From Rhizobium leguminosarum (lineage in GTDB: Bacteria; Pseudomonadota; Alphaproteobacteria; Rhizobiales; Rhizobiaceae), in NCBI RefSeq assembly GCF_001679785.1, contig NZ_CP016286.1, forward strand, positions 3,590,001-3,654,000: a DNA stretch of 64,000 nt. The letters are read 5' to 3'. The position numbers were made by a program, and so were the translations under genes. The stretch's first letter is position 1, and every line of letters starts with the position of its first letter. This document shows positions 56,826 to 64,000 of this stretch, piece by piece. The notes under the pieces are model-generated. The model was not told where the DNA came from and searched no databases. It saw only the letters and a list, made by a program, of their open reading frames with translations.

Positions 56826-57842
56826 ATGGCAGCGTCAAGCCGATCCGGCAGCAGCCAATCAGGCAGCGGCAAGAAATTCTGGTTGCTGGGTGGAGGCGTC
56901 CTCCTGGCGATCGCGCTTTATACCGGCGGCTGGTTCTATGCGGCGTCGGCGTTGAAGACCACGGTGCTGAAGGCGATCGCGCCGCGCGATCAGGCAGGCG
57001 TCAGCGGTGAATGCTCCGATATCGAATTCCGCGGCTATCCCTTCCGTATCGGCCTGTTCTGCTCCAGGATCGACGTCGACGACAATGTCAACGGCGTCTC
57101 CGCCACCTTCGGCGCGCTGCGCTCGGCAGCGCAGGTCTATGCGCCCGGCGATATTGTCTGGGAACTCGATTCGCCGGCCGAAATCCGCACCAGCAACGGC
57201 CTTTCGATCTCGGCCCAATGGACGAACCTGCAGGCGAGCCTTGCGACCAGGCTGCAGGGCGTCGACCGCAGCTCGACCGTCATCGAGGGTCTGAAGGCGA
57301 TGGCCGTCTCCTCCTACAGCGGCCAGACCATGAGCTTCGACGCCGCTCGCACCGAAATCCATCTGCGCCAGAACGGCGCCGATCTCGACGGAGCGATCTC
57401 CGTGCAGGACGCCAATACGGCGATCAAGGACTGGCCGCAGATCTTCCCGAAATTGTCTGCCAGCATCGACCTGACCGTCGCCGGCAAGGCCGGCCTGATC
57501 GACGGCAGTGACCGGAACGGCCTCAATGGTGCCACCGGCGACCTGCGCCGCATCGTCGCCGACATCGGCGACGGCAAGGTGATGACGCTCACCGGCCCCT
57601 TCTCCTTCGACGAGCAGGGCTTCCTCTCGGGAAAATTCAAGCTGGAGATCGAACAGCTCGGCCCGTGGGGGGACAGTCTGAAACAGGCCTTTCCGGATAT
57701 CGCCTCGACCGTCAGCACGGCAACCAAGCTCTTGAAGGCGCTTGCCGGCGGCGGCGACAAAGTCTCCGTCGATCTCGTCGTCGATCGCGGCAATGCCACC
57801 GTCAGCGGTTTCATCCCGCTCGGCCGGATTCCGCCGATCTGA
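56826..57842 (+). CDS. DUF2125 domain protein
   Basis: 338 residues from the ATG at 56826, preceded by GGAG; an ATG 12 nt upstream lacks one. An N-terminal anchor or uncleaved signal helix (about 20-40) leads to a long extracytoplasmic beta-rich domain, with GECSDIEFRGYPFRIGLFCSR near the start and VSGFIPLGRIPPI at the end. DUF2125 occurs through alphaproteobacteria in the periplasm or inner membrane; its function is unknown. Two cysteines in the early part may form a disulfide. Confidence 0.88.
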   Translation: MAASSRSGSSQSGSGKKFWLLGGGVLLAIALYTGGWFYAASALKTTVLKAIAPRDQAGVSGECSDIEFRGYPFRIGLFCSRIDVDDNVNGVSATFGALRSAAQVYAPGDIVWELDSPAEIRTSNGLSISAQWTNLQASLATRLQGVDRSSTVIEGLKAMAVSSYSGQTMSFDAARTEIHLRQNGADLDGAISVQDANTAIKDWPQIFPKLSASIDLTVAGKAGLIDGSDRNGLNGATGDLRRIVADIGDGKVMTLTGPFSFDEQGFLSGKFKLEIEQLGPWGDSLKQAFPDIASTVSTATKLLKALAGGGDKVSVDLVVDRGNATVSGFIPLGRIPPI

Positions 57843-57944
57843 TGCATCTCGCCCAAACGTGTCCAGTGGTTTTGGGACAACGGGATGCATAGGAAATGGA
57901 AAAGGCCTGAAGCGCGTCGCATGATTCATTCGACGCGATGCGCT

Positions 57945-58364
57945 TCAGGCGATGCGCTTGATGAAGAAGACTTCCGGCACCGATTGCAGGCCGGGCAGTT
58001 CGATCGCACCCGTTTCGGAAAATCCGTTGCGGCGATGCCAGTCCTGAGGCCGGCTTTCGTCGCATTCGCTCGACGTCATCAGCAGGCGGGCGCCGTCGTC
58101 GCGCATGGCGTCTTCCCAGGCGAGAAACAGCGCCGTTCCGACGCCCGACCGGCGGTGGCCGGACAGGACGCGGATCATTTCCATATAGGGAACCCTGCCC
58201 CAGAAGCGGGAGAAGCGCAGGAAGCCGACGATCTCGCCGGCCTCCCTGGCAACCAGATATTCGCCGAGCGCGACGCAGCGCGATACCCACGCTTCACCGG
58301 CGCTGGCATCCTCGCGCACCAGCCAGTCGATATCGGCCTGGCCAGCGCTTGCCACCTCAACCAT
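57945..58364 (-). CDS. GNAT family N-acetyltransferase
   Basis: 139 residues. GNAT fold with the acetyl-CoA loop SGHRRSGVGTALFLAWEDA (RRSGVG) and the late FSETGAIELPGL. It is short, one domain. The gene ends the minus-strand run hisC, tyrC, GNAT; it is 9 nt after the tyrC stop. Substrate unknown. Confidence 0.9.
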   Translation of the reverse strand: MVEVASAGQADIDWLVREDASAGEAWVSRCVALGEYLVAREAGEIVGFLRFSRFWGRVPYMEMIRVLSGHRRSGVGTALFLAWEDAMRDDGARLLMTSSECDESRPQDWHRRNGFSETGAIELPGLQSVPEVFFIKRIA

Positions 58365-58373
58365 CGCGGGCTG

Positions 58374-59297
58374 CTACTTCTTATCCAGCGCGTGGCGGCC
58401 GAAATCCGGCGCGTCGACATCCTGGCCGGCCTGGACGATCGAACGGCGGATGGCGCGTGTGCGGGTGAAGAGTTCGAAAATCTTGTCGCCCTCACCCCAG
58501 CGGATGGCGCGTTGCAGATAGGCGAGATCCTCCGAGAAACGCGCCAGCATTTCGAGGATCGCATCGCGATTATGCAGGCAGACGTCGCGCCACATCGTCG
58601 GGTCGGACGCAGCAAGGCGGGTGAAATCGCGAAAGCCCGAGGCGGAATATTTGATGACTTCCGATTCCGTCACCGTCTCCAGATCGTCGGCCGTACCGAC
58701 GATATTGTAGGCGATGATATGCGGCAGGTGCGAGACGATGGCGAGCACCTTGTCGTGATGCTCGGCATCCATCTCGTCGACCTTCGAGCCCAGCGCTTCC
58801 CAGAAGCTGCGGAGCCGCTTTAACGCCACCTCATCGGTGCCGGCGACCGGCGTGAAAATGCACCAGCGGCCTTCGAAAAGGCCGGGAAAGCCGGCATCCG
58901 GCCCCGATTTCTCCGTACCTGCCAGCGGATGGCCGGGGATGAAGTGCACATTATCAGGCATATGCGGCAGCATCTGCGCGATGACCGAGGCCTTTGTCGA
59001 ACCGACGTCGGTAACGATAGCCCCGGGCTTCAGGTTTGCCGAGATCTCCTTCGCCACACTTTCCGAAGCGCCGACCGGCACCGAGACGATCACCAGATCG
59101 GCACCCTTGACGGCATCCTGCGACGACGTCGTGTAGCGATCGCCGAGGCCGAGTTCTTCGGCGCGTTTCAGCGTATCGGGGCTGCGTGTGGCGACGACGA
59201 TCTCCCTCGCAAGGCCAAGCCGCCTGATGTCATAGGCGAGCGAAGAGCCGATCAGGCCGATGCCGATCAGCGCGATACGATCGAACTGCACGCTCAT
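58374..59297 (-). CDS. tyrC: Prephenate/arogenate dehydrogenase family protein
   Basis: 307 residues. The NAD(P)-binding motif is [13 protein letters not shown] (about 9-21). Oxidises prephenate or arogenate on the way to tyrosine. Also visible are [14 protein letters not shown] (catalytic His region) and a helical C-terminal domain. The start overlaps the hisC stop by 4 nt (59294-59297), the usual hisC-tyrC pairing, because HisC-type aminotransferases often act on aromatic acids too. Whether prephenate or arogenate is used cannot be told. Confidence 0.94.
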   Translation of the reverse strand: MSVQFDRIALIGIGLIGSSLAYDIRRLGLAREIVVATRSPDTLKRAEELGLGDRYTTSSQDAVKGADLVIVSVPVGASESVAKEISANLKPGAIVTDVGSTKASVIAQMLPHMPDNVHFIPGHPLAGTEKSGPDAGFPGLFEGRWCIFTPVAGTDEVALKRLRSFWEALGSKVDEMDAEHHDKVLAIVSHLPHIIAYNIVGTADDLETVTESEVIKYSASGFRDFTRLAASDPTMWRDVCLHNRDAILEMLARFSEDLAYLQRAIRWGEGDKIFELFTRTRAIRRSIVQAGQDVDAPDFGRHALDKK

Positions 59298-60403
59298 GGC
59301 TGATGACCCATGAATTCGGTGAGCGCGGCAATCACGCCGCGATTGGCCTCCTCAGGCCCGATGCTCATGCGCAGCGCATTGGCGAAGCCATAACCGCGCA
59401 CGGCGCGCAGGATGTAGCCTCGGCTCGTCAGCAAATCGTCGGCATCCGCAGCGCGCTTGCCGTCGATCTCGGGGAAATGGATGAGGACGAAATTGGCGAC
59501 GGACGGCGTCACCTTCAGGCCGATCGCTTCGAGCGCCTGGGTCAGCGTCTCCACCCACATCTGGTTGAAGGAGACCGCCTGCTGGATGAAGGCCTGGTCG
59601 CGGATGGCGGCGGCGGCAGCGGCGATCGCCGGTGCGTTCAAGTTGAACGGCGCGCGCACGCGGTTCAGCGCGTCGACGATCTCGGCGGGCGCATACATCC
59701 AGCCGACGCGCAGCGCCGCGAGACCATAGGCCTTCGAGAAGGTGCGGGTCATCACCACATTGGCATTGGAGGACACGACCTCGATGCCGGCTTCATAATC
59801 GTTGCGGCGCACATATTCTGCATAGGCGGCATCGAGCACCAGGACGACATGTTTCGGCAGTCCGGCCTGCAGGCGGCGGATTTCGCTGACGGAAACATAG
59901 GTGCCTGTGGGATTGCCGGGATTGGCGATGAAGACGATCTTCGTCTTCTCCGTCACCGCGGCAAGGATCGCATCGACATCGACGGTATAGTCTTTCTCCT
60001 TGACGACGACAGGCGTGGCGCCCGCGCCCAGGATCTGGATCTTGTAGACGAGAAAGCCGTGCTCGGTGATGATGCCCTCGTCGCCGGCGCCGAGATAGAC
60101 ATGGCAGAGCAGGCCGAGCAACTCGTCGGAACCGTTGCCGCAGAGGATGTTTGCCGGATTGAGGCCGTGCACGGCGGCGATCGCCTCGCGCAGTTCGATC
60201 GCCTGCCCGTCGGGATAACGCCCCAGATTGTCGGCAACCGCCTTGAAGGCCTCGACTGCCTTCGGGCTGGCGCCGAGCGGCGTTTCGTTGGAGGAAAGCT
60301 TGTAGACGCGGGCGACGCCCGGCGCATGTTCCTTGCCCGGCACATAGGCTGCGATATCGAGAATACCGGGACGCGGAACGGGCTTGCTCATCTCAACGCT
60401 CAT
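59294..60403 (-). CDS. hisC: Histidinol-phosphate aminotransferase
   Basis: 369 residues from the ATG at 60403, which has AAGG eight bases before it; an ATG 12 nt later is also possible. PLP aminotransferase, class II. The PLP lysine is Lys224 in [26 protein letters not shown] and the [12 protein letters not shown] start are typical. Transfers amino groups in histidine synthesis and probably also to aromatic keto acids. It overlaps tyrC by 4 nt. Confidence 0.94.
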   Translation of the reverse strand: MSVEMSKPVPRPGILDIAAYVPGKEHAPGVARVYKLSSNETPLGASPKAVEAFKAVADNLGRYPDGQAIELREAIAAVHGLNPANILCGNGSDELLGLLCHVYLGAGDEGIITEHGFLVYKIQILGAGATPVVVKEKDYTVDVDAILAAVTEKTKIVFIANPGNPTGTYVSVSEIRRLQAGLPKHVVLVLDAAYAEYVRRNDYEAGIEVVSSNANVVMTRTFSKAYGLAALRVGWMYAPAEIVDALNRVRAPFNLNAPAIAAAAAAIRDQAFIQQAVSFNQMWVETLTQALEAIGLKVTPSVANFVLIHFPEIDGKRAADADDLLTSRGYILRAVRGYGFANALRMSIGPEEANRGVIAALTEFMGHQP

Positions 60404-60526
60404 GGGTTCGACCTTGGAATTGCCGGAAATCCGGGCTGAAAAACACCAAGTGGCATTAAAGCGGAATGCGATTGTTGTCGAGAGCTATGGGCGTGACACA
60501 AGCAGTGGAGACCACCGGGAGCGACG

Positions 60527-61267
60527 TCATCTACTACGTGTGGTCGGCACGCCATGAGGCGCGAGAACCGGCACGAAGACACGGCGGGAGGCCCGTGCCG
60601 CAACCGGCAGCCCCTGATAGAGGCGCTTCTGCGCTTCGACGATGATGACGCCCGAGAAGGCCGGCCAAAGCGTTCGGCCGATCCGCTCGAAGGCGCGCCG
60701 CAGGCGCAGGATGGTTCTGAGCTTGGAGGGCGGGAAGAATAGCGCTTCAGCCGTCGCGCCCGGCGTGAAGTTCGTCTCGCGCAGCAGATTTGTCAACTGA
60801 CCGCGGGAATAGGGCCGGCCCGAACCGAAGGGCGTATGCTCCATGCGTGCCCAGACGCCGCGCCGGTTCGGCACGACGATGACCAGCCGTCCGCCCGGCG
60901 CCAGCACCCGCCAGAGCTCCTTCAGCGTCTCACGCGGGCTTTCGGCGAATTCCAGCGAATGCACCATCAGCACCCGGTCGATCGAGGAATCCGGCAGCGG
61001 CAGTTCCTCGTCGAAAATCAGCGCCGTCGTCGAAAGCGAGCCCATCGGCCAGTTCACCGCGCCCTGCCCGGCCGGCATGAAGGCGAAGGTGCGCTCGGTA
61101 TCGGCCTGGAAGCGATCGAGGAAGGGCACGGCATAACCGAGGCCGACCAGACGCTCCTGCGGCAGCCGCACCCAGAGCGAGGACAGCGCCATGGCGATCG
61201 ACTGCTCGGCAAGACGTCCGAGCTCGGAATGATAAAACTGGCGTAAGTCGACGATATCGGCGTGCAT
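60527..61267 (-). CDS. Class I SAM-dependent methyltransferase
   Basis: 246 residues from the ATG at 61267 (MHADIVDLRQFYHSELGRLAEQSI). The methyltransferase fold has ELWRVLAPGGRLVIVVPNRRGVWARMEHTP-type features (post-motif DRVLMVHSLEFAESPRETLKELW, motif LAPGGRLVIVVPNR). The N-terminus has MALSSLWVRLPQERLVGLGYAVPF. Relatives are common in rhizobia, without proven substrate. The C-terminus (about 215-246) is basic and carries an unconserved tail. It diverges from gloB. Confidence 0.88.
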   Translation of the reverse strand: MHADIVDLRQFYHSELGRLAEQSIAMALSSLWVRLPQERLVGLGYAVPFLDRFQADTERTFAFMPAGQGAVNWPMGSLSTTALIFDEELPLPDSSIDRVLMVHSLEFAESPRETLKELWRVLAPGGRLVIVVPNRRGVWARMEHTPFGSGRPYSRGQLTNLLRETNFTPGATAEALFFPPSKLRTILRLRRAFERIGRTLWPAFSGVIIVEAQKRLYQGLPVAARASRRVFVPVLAPHGVPTTRSR

Positions 61268-61356
61268 TGCGATAAATGTTATCAGCGGGCGGTTGGACTT
61301 CAAGGCCGGAACCTCTACATTTCCGCGAGACTCCTGGGATAAGGGATTATTGAACG

Positions 61357-62127
61357 ATGAAACCTTTGGAATTAGACGTTTTTCTCTGCCGCACCGACAA
61401 TTTCGGCGTTCTCGTGCACGATCCGGAGACAGGCTTTACCGCGGCGATCGATGCACCGGAGGAGGCGCCGATCGTGGAAGCGGCGACACGTCGCGGCTGG
61501 AAAATCACCCATATCTTCACTACTCATCATCACACCGACCATGTCACCGCCAACCTGGCGCTGAAGGAGCAGTTCGGCTGCGAGATCATCGGCCCGATCA
61601 ACGAGGCCGTCGCCATTCCTGGCCTCGATCGGGCGATGGCCGATGGCGACAGCTTCCTTTTCGGCGATCACACGGTCAACGTCATCGAAACGCCCGGCCA
61701 CACCGCCGGCCACATCTGCTATCACTTTGTCGACGATAAGCTGCTGTTTGCCGCCGACACGCTGTTTGCGCTCGGCTGCGGCCGGCTGTTCGAACGCCCG
61801 GCCGCCGATATGTGGCATTCCCTCCAGAAACTCGCCGTGCTGCCCGATGAGACCGCCGTCTATTTCGGCCATGAATACACGTTGTCCAATGCCCGCTTCG
61901 CGCTGACCGTTGATCCCGACAATGAGCGCCTCAAGAGCCGTGCCGCCGAGATCGAGACCTTGCGCGCCGACGGCAAATTCACCATCCCGACGACATTGGG
62001 GCTGGAAAAGGAAACCAACCCGTTCCTGCGCGCCGCCGATCCGGCGATCCGCCGCAATCTGGTGATGGAAGGCAAGACGAACGAGGAAGTCTTTGCAGAG
62101 ATCCGCAAGCGCAAGGACCATTTCTGA
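61357..62127 (+). CDS. gloB: Hydroxyacylglutathione hydrolase (glyoxalase II)
   Basis: 256 residues from the ATG at 61357. It hydrolyses S-lactoylglutathione to lactate and glutathione, the second step of methylglyoxal removal. Metallo-beta-lactamase fold with the metal motif THHHTDH (56-62) and [11 protein letters not shown], and the C-terminal substrate domain. The stop overlaps the next gene's ATG by 1 nt (TGATG), so the cupin gene is probably coupled to it. Confidence 0.96.
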   Translation: MKPLELDVFLCRTDNFGVLVHDPETGFTAAIDAPEEAPIVEAATRRGWKITHIFTTHHHTDHVTANLALKEQFGCEIIGPINEAVAIPGLDRAMADGDSFLFGDHTVNVIETPGHTAGHICYHFVDDKLLFAADTLFALGCGRLFERPAADMWHSLQKLAVLPDETAVYFGHEYTLSNARFALTVDPDNERLKSRAAEIETLRADGKFTIPTTLGLEKETNPFLRAADPAIRRNLVMEGKTNEEVFAEIRKRKDHF

Positions 62128-62549
62128 TGTCGCCCGATGACATCATCCGCGAACTCGGCCTGCAGCCGCATCCCGAAGGTGGCTGGTACGTGCAGACATT
62201 CCGCGATACGGCGGGCGGAGAACGCGGCCATTCGACAGCGATCTATTATCTGCTGACCAGAGGGCAGCGTTCGCACTGGCATCGCGTCCATGATGCGGCC
62301 GAGGTCTGGCATTATTACGCCGGCGCGCCGCTCTCGCTGCACCGGTCGGAAGACGGAACGGCAAGCGAGACCCTGACGCTCGGAACGAATCTCCCTGCCG
62401 GCGAGCGGCCGCAGGCAATCATTCCCGCCAATTGGTGGCAATCGGCCGAAACCCTTGGCGATTTCAGCTTGGTCGGCTGCACCGTCTCGCCCGGCTTCGA
62501 ATTTTCGAGCTTCGAGATGGCGCCACCCGATTGGAAGCCAGGCGGCTAG
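62127..62549 (+). CDS. Cupin domain-containing protein (DUF985)
   Basis: 140 residues. The family start DIIRELGLQPHPEGGWYVQTF is the DUF985 cupin signature. A beta-barrel follows, with HWHRVHDAAEVWHYYAG containing the candidate metal-binding histidines. Function unknown; some members bind sugars or metals. Coupled to gloB through TGATG. Its stop codon begins a nested-hairpin repeat. Confidence 0.93.
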   Translation: MSPDDIIRELGLQPHPEGGWYVQTFRDTAGGERGHSTAIYYLLTRGQRSHWHRVHDAAEVWHYYAGAPLSLHRSEDGTASETLTLGTNLPAGERPQAIIPANWWQSAETLGDFSLVGCTVSPGFEFSSFEMAPPDWKPGG

Positions 62550-62596
62550 AGCATGATGCCGAAAAGTGTGAGCGGTTTTCGGGCGACATCATGCTC
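62549..62596. repeat. Nested-hairpin rhizobial repeat
   Basis: GAGCATGATG (62549-62558) pairs with CATCATGCTC (62587-62596), enclosing CCGAAAA (62559-62565) and TTTTCGG (62576-62582). It starts in the cupin stop codon. Related copies lie at 25010 and 34722; the tail after it resembles 18181-18204. Confidence 0.75.
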
Positions 62597-62603
62597 CAAC
62601 TAT

Positions 62604-63497
62604 CTAATTTAGAACAGCCGCAGACTGCGCCGGAGTTTTGCGGCGGAACATGTCCTGGGCGGCGAGCACCGCCCCGCCGGTGACGAGCAGGCAGGCGAGA
62701 GCAATGCGCCAGCTCGGCTCGGCAAATCCGAACAGCACCAGAATAAGCGTCGAAAGCAGAGGTGCTGCATAACTTGCCGCGCCGAGGATCTGGATATCGC
62801 CGTTCTTCACGCCGTAATCCCAGGCGTAGAAGGCGGCACCGACCGGAAAGAGCCCGAGCCCGGCAACGGCGACCCATTCGAAAACCGTTTCCGGCCAGAC
62901 GGTCGTCTCAAGGCCGAGATGGCAGAAGAGCGACAGGATGGAGGTCGCAAGGCAGAAGCCGGTGACGACATCCGTGGAGACGGCGTCAAAACGCCGCGTC
63001 AGCAGCGAATAGCCGGACCATGTGAAGGCGCAGAGAAAGGCAGCACCGTAACCGACGGCATAGGCGCCGTCGAAATCAATGCCGTTGCGGCCGACGATCA
63101 GGAAGGTGCCGCAAAGTCCGGCAAGCGCACCTGCCACATGATACCAGCGCAGCCGTTCGCCCGGCAGCAGTGCCGAACCGACGACGATCAACAGCGGCCA
63201 GAGATAGGCGACCAGTCCCGCCTCCACCGCCGGCGCGTTCCGGAGCGCGGTAAAATAGAGGAAATGATAGCCGAACAGCCCCGCAATGCCTGTTATCCAG
63301 ACCTTGGCCGGCTGCTTCAGCAGCGCCAGCCGCGAGGGATCGAGGGTAAGCACGACGAGGCCGGGAATGCTGCCGATCGCAAAGCAGACGGCCGAAAGCT
63401 GGAATGGCGGCATCTTGCCGGAGGCGGCCGTGAACAACGCCAGGAACGACCACATCAGAATGGCCGCAAAACCGATCAACGTCGCGCGAAGCTTCAC
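62604..63497 (-). CDS. EamA/DMT family transporter (YddG-like)
   Basis: 297 residues from the GTG at 63497, which has AAGGGG upstream; an ATG nearby is in another frame. Ten hydrophobic helices in two EamA repeats. The start KLRATLIGFAAILMWSFLAL and NAPAVEAGLVAYLWPLLIVVG match the group of YddG-like aromatic amino-acid exporters. It probably exports aromatic amino acids or similar compounds. Followed after 32 nt by the DUF3108 gene on the same strand, upstream. Confidence 0.9.
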   Translation of the reverse strand: MKLRATLIGFAAILMWSFLALFTAASGKMPPFQLSAVCFAIGSIPGLVVLTLDPSRLALLKQPAKVWITGIAGLFGYHFLYFTALRNAPAVEAGLVAYLWPLLIVVGSALLPGERLRWYHVAGALAGLCGTFLIVGRNGIDFDGAYAVGYGAAFLCAFTWSGYSLLTRRFDAVSTDVVTGFCLATSILSLFCHLGLETTVWPETVFEWVAVAGLGLFPVGAAFYAWDYGVKNGDIQILGAASYAAPLLSTLILVLFGFAEPSWRIALACLLVTGGAVLAAQDMFRRKTPAQSAAVLN

Positions 63498-63529
63498 CCG
63501 TCATCCCCTTCACGGAGGCAGAAGCCCCG

Positions 63530-64000
63530 TCAGCTGTTGCTGCCGTATTTGACGGCAGTAATCGTCACCATTCCATATTCGGTTGGAATGCGCACATAGA
63601 CAGGAGCGTATACATTTGCCGCGTCCGACTTGGCAAACCAGATCTCCATGCGGTTGCTCTTGCTGAGATAGTCGATGTCCTTGCGGCCCTTCTTGTAACC
63701 CGAGCGCGGCACGAAGCGCACACCGCAGACGATCGCCTTGCCCTTGAAGCCATTGGTGGAAAAATCCTCGTCGCCCTTCGGCGACAGCACTAGATCCATG
63801 CGCGTCTCGCCGTCGAAGATCGGCAGCGTCTGCGAGCAGACCTTGGTATCGCCGGTGAAGACCAGGCCGGAGATCGGATCGAGCACCGAGCGCATGTCGC
63901 GCGGCGTGACGTCGATCCAGTTCTTCGGACGCTTCGGCATCGGTGTCGTCGTCGCCGAGATGATGTTGCCGTTGCGGTAGCTGACCTCGTAGACGCGGGC
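63530..64000 (-). CDS. DUF3108 domain protein, C-terminal part (cut by window end)
   Basis: The frame is open to the right edge, giving 156 visible codons; the start lies outside. The sequence ARVYEVSYRNGNIISATTTP at the edge and then PMPKRPKNWIDVTP, DPISGLVFTGD, FDGETRMDLVLSPKG and IWFAKSDAANVYAPVYVRIPT is that of the DUF3108 family, periplasmic proteins of unknown function. Two Cys (TKVCSQTLP and AIVCGVRF) may form a disulfide. It ends 32 nt before the EamA gene. Confidence 0.88.
   Translation of the reverse strand, partial: ARVYEVSYRNGNIISATTTPMPKRPKNWIDVTPRDMRSVLDPISGLVFTGDTKVCSQTLPIFDGETRMDLVLSPKGDEDFSTNGFKGKAIVCGVRFVPRSGYKKGRKDIDYLSKSNRMEIWFAKSDAANVYAPVYVRIPTEYGMVTITAVKYGSNS

Overview
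This 64 kb window looks like ordinary core chromosome from an alphaproteobacterium of the Rhizobiaceae, most likely a Rhizobium of the R. etli/R. leguminosarum type. The pointers are the GC-rich coding bias, protein families typical of the order Rhizobiales/Hyphomicrobiales (DUF4167, DUF1178, DUF2125, TIGR02302/DUF4175, a PduO-type cobalamin adenosyltransferase beside etfBA), a CpdR cell-cycle regulator, and several nested-hairpin intergenic repeats of a kind I associate with Rhizobium genomes. The genus call is inference from gene content, not from a database search. I count 67 protein genes (two cut by the window edges) and one tRNA. I see no transposase, integrase, CRISPR array, rRNA or prophage.

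Layout. 1-10.5 kb: end of an M23 peptidase, then on the minus strand clpB, a DUF4167 gene, and a lysC-ptsP-prfA-prmC series (aspartate kinase, nitrogen-PTS enzyme I, release factor 1 and its methyltransferase). 10.8-15.5 kb: ubiG (plus), then a tightly packed minus-strand set (ComF, grxC, nitrilase-like hydrolase, DUF1178), a BioC-like methyltransferase, a lone Flp pilin and a small membrane protein. 15.6-22.2 kb: ppi-argJ-GNAT-mutT on minus, divergent from secA. 22.3-30 kb: a flippase joined stop-to-start to a CelD-like acetyltransferase, an acyl-CoA synthetase, an aldo/keto reductase, and a divergent TetR/MFS pair with paired operators. 30-36 kb: tRNA-Leu(CAA) with small uncharacterised genes, a CPA2 antiporter carrying a cyclic-nucleotide domain, a DedA-like protein, dsbB and an HNH nuclease.

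36-48 kb: DNA glycosylase, gluQ, YihY, SDR, a twin-TM protein, PduO, rhomboid, etfBA, 3-hydroxybutyryl-CoA dehydrogenase, tlpA, argH, a small lipoprotein and lysA. 48-64 kb: the Q-rich TIGR02302 protein, cpdR, hpt, a single-pass membrane protein divergent from ftsEX, YdcF, a PlsC-type acyltransferase, ChaC, DUF2125, GNAT, tyrC-hisC, methyltransferase, gloB-cupin, an EamA exporter and a cut DUF3108 gene.

How it fits together: arginine (argJ, argH), lysine/aspartate (lysC, lysA) and aromatic/histidine (tyrC, hisC) synthesis; translation and termination (prfA, prmC, gluQ, tRNA-Leu); export and envelope (secA, ppi, ftsEX, flippase, dsbB, tlpA); and fatty-acid or branched-chain oxidation (etfBA, HBD, acyl-CoA synthetase). 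The most useful signals beyond the genes are regulatory: exact 8-mers matching the CtrA box near cpdR and ftsE, a LiuR-like palindrome on the etfBA promoter, two matched operators between tetR and its MFS transporter, and a 143-bp element with perfect 35-bp inverted ends just before the PduO gene. I found no convincing wholly new multi-gene system. All calls come from reading the sequence; no similarity search, folding program or GC calculation was run.
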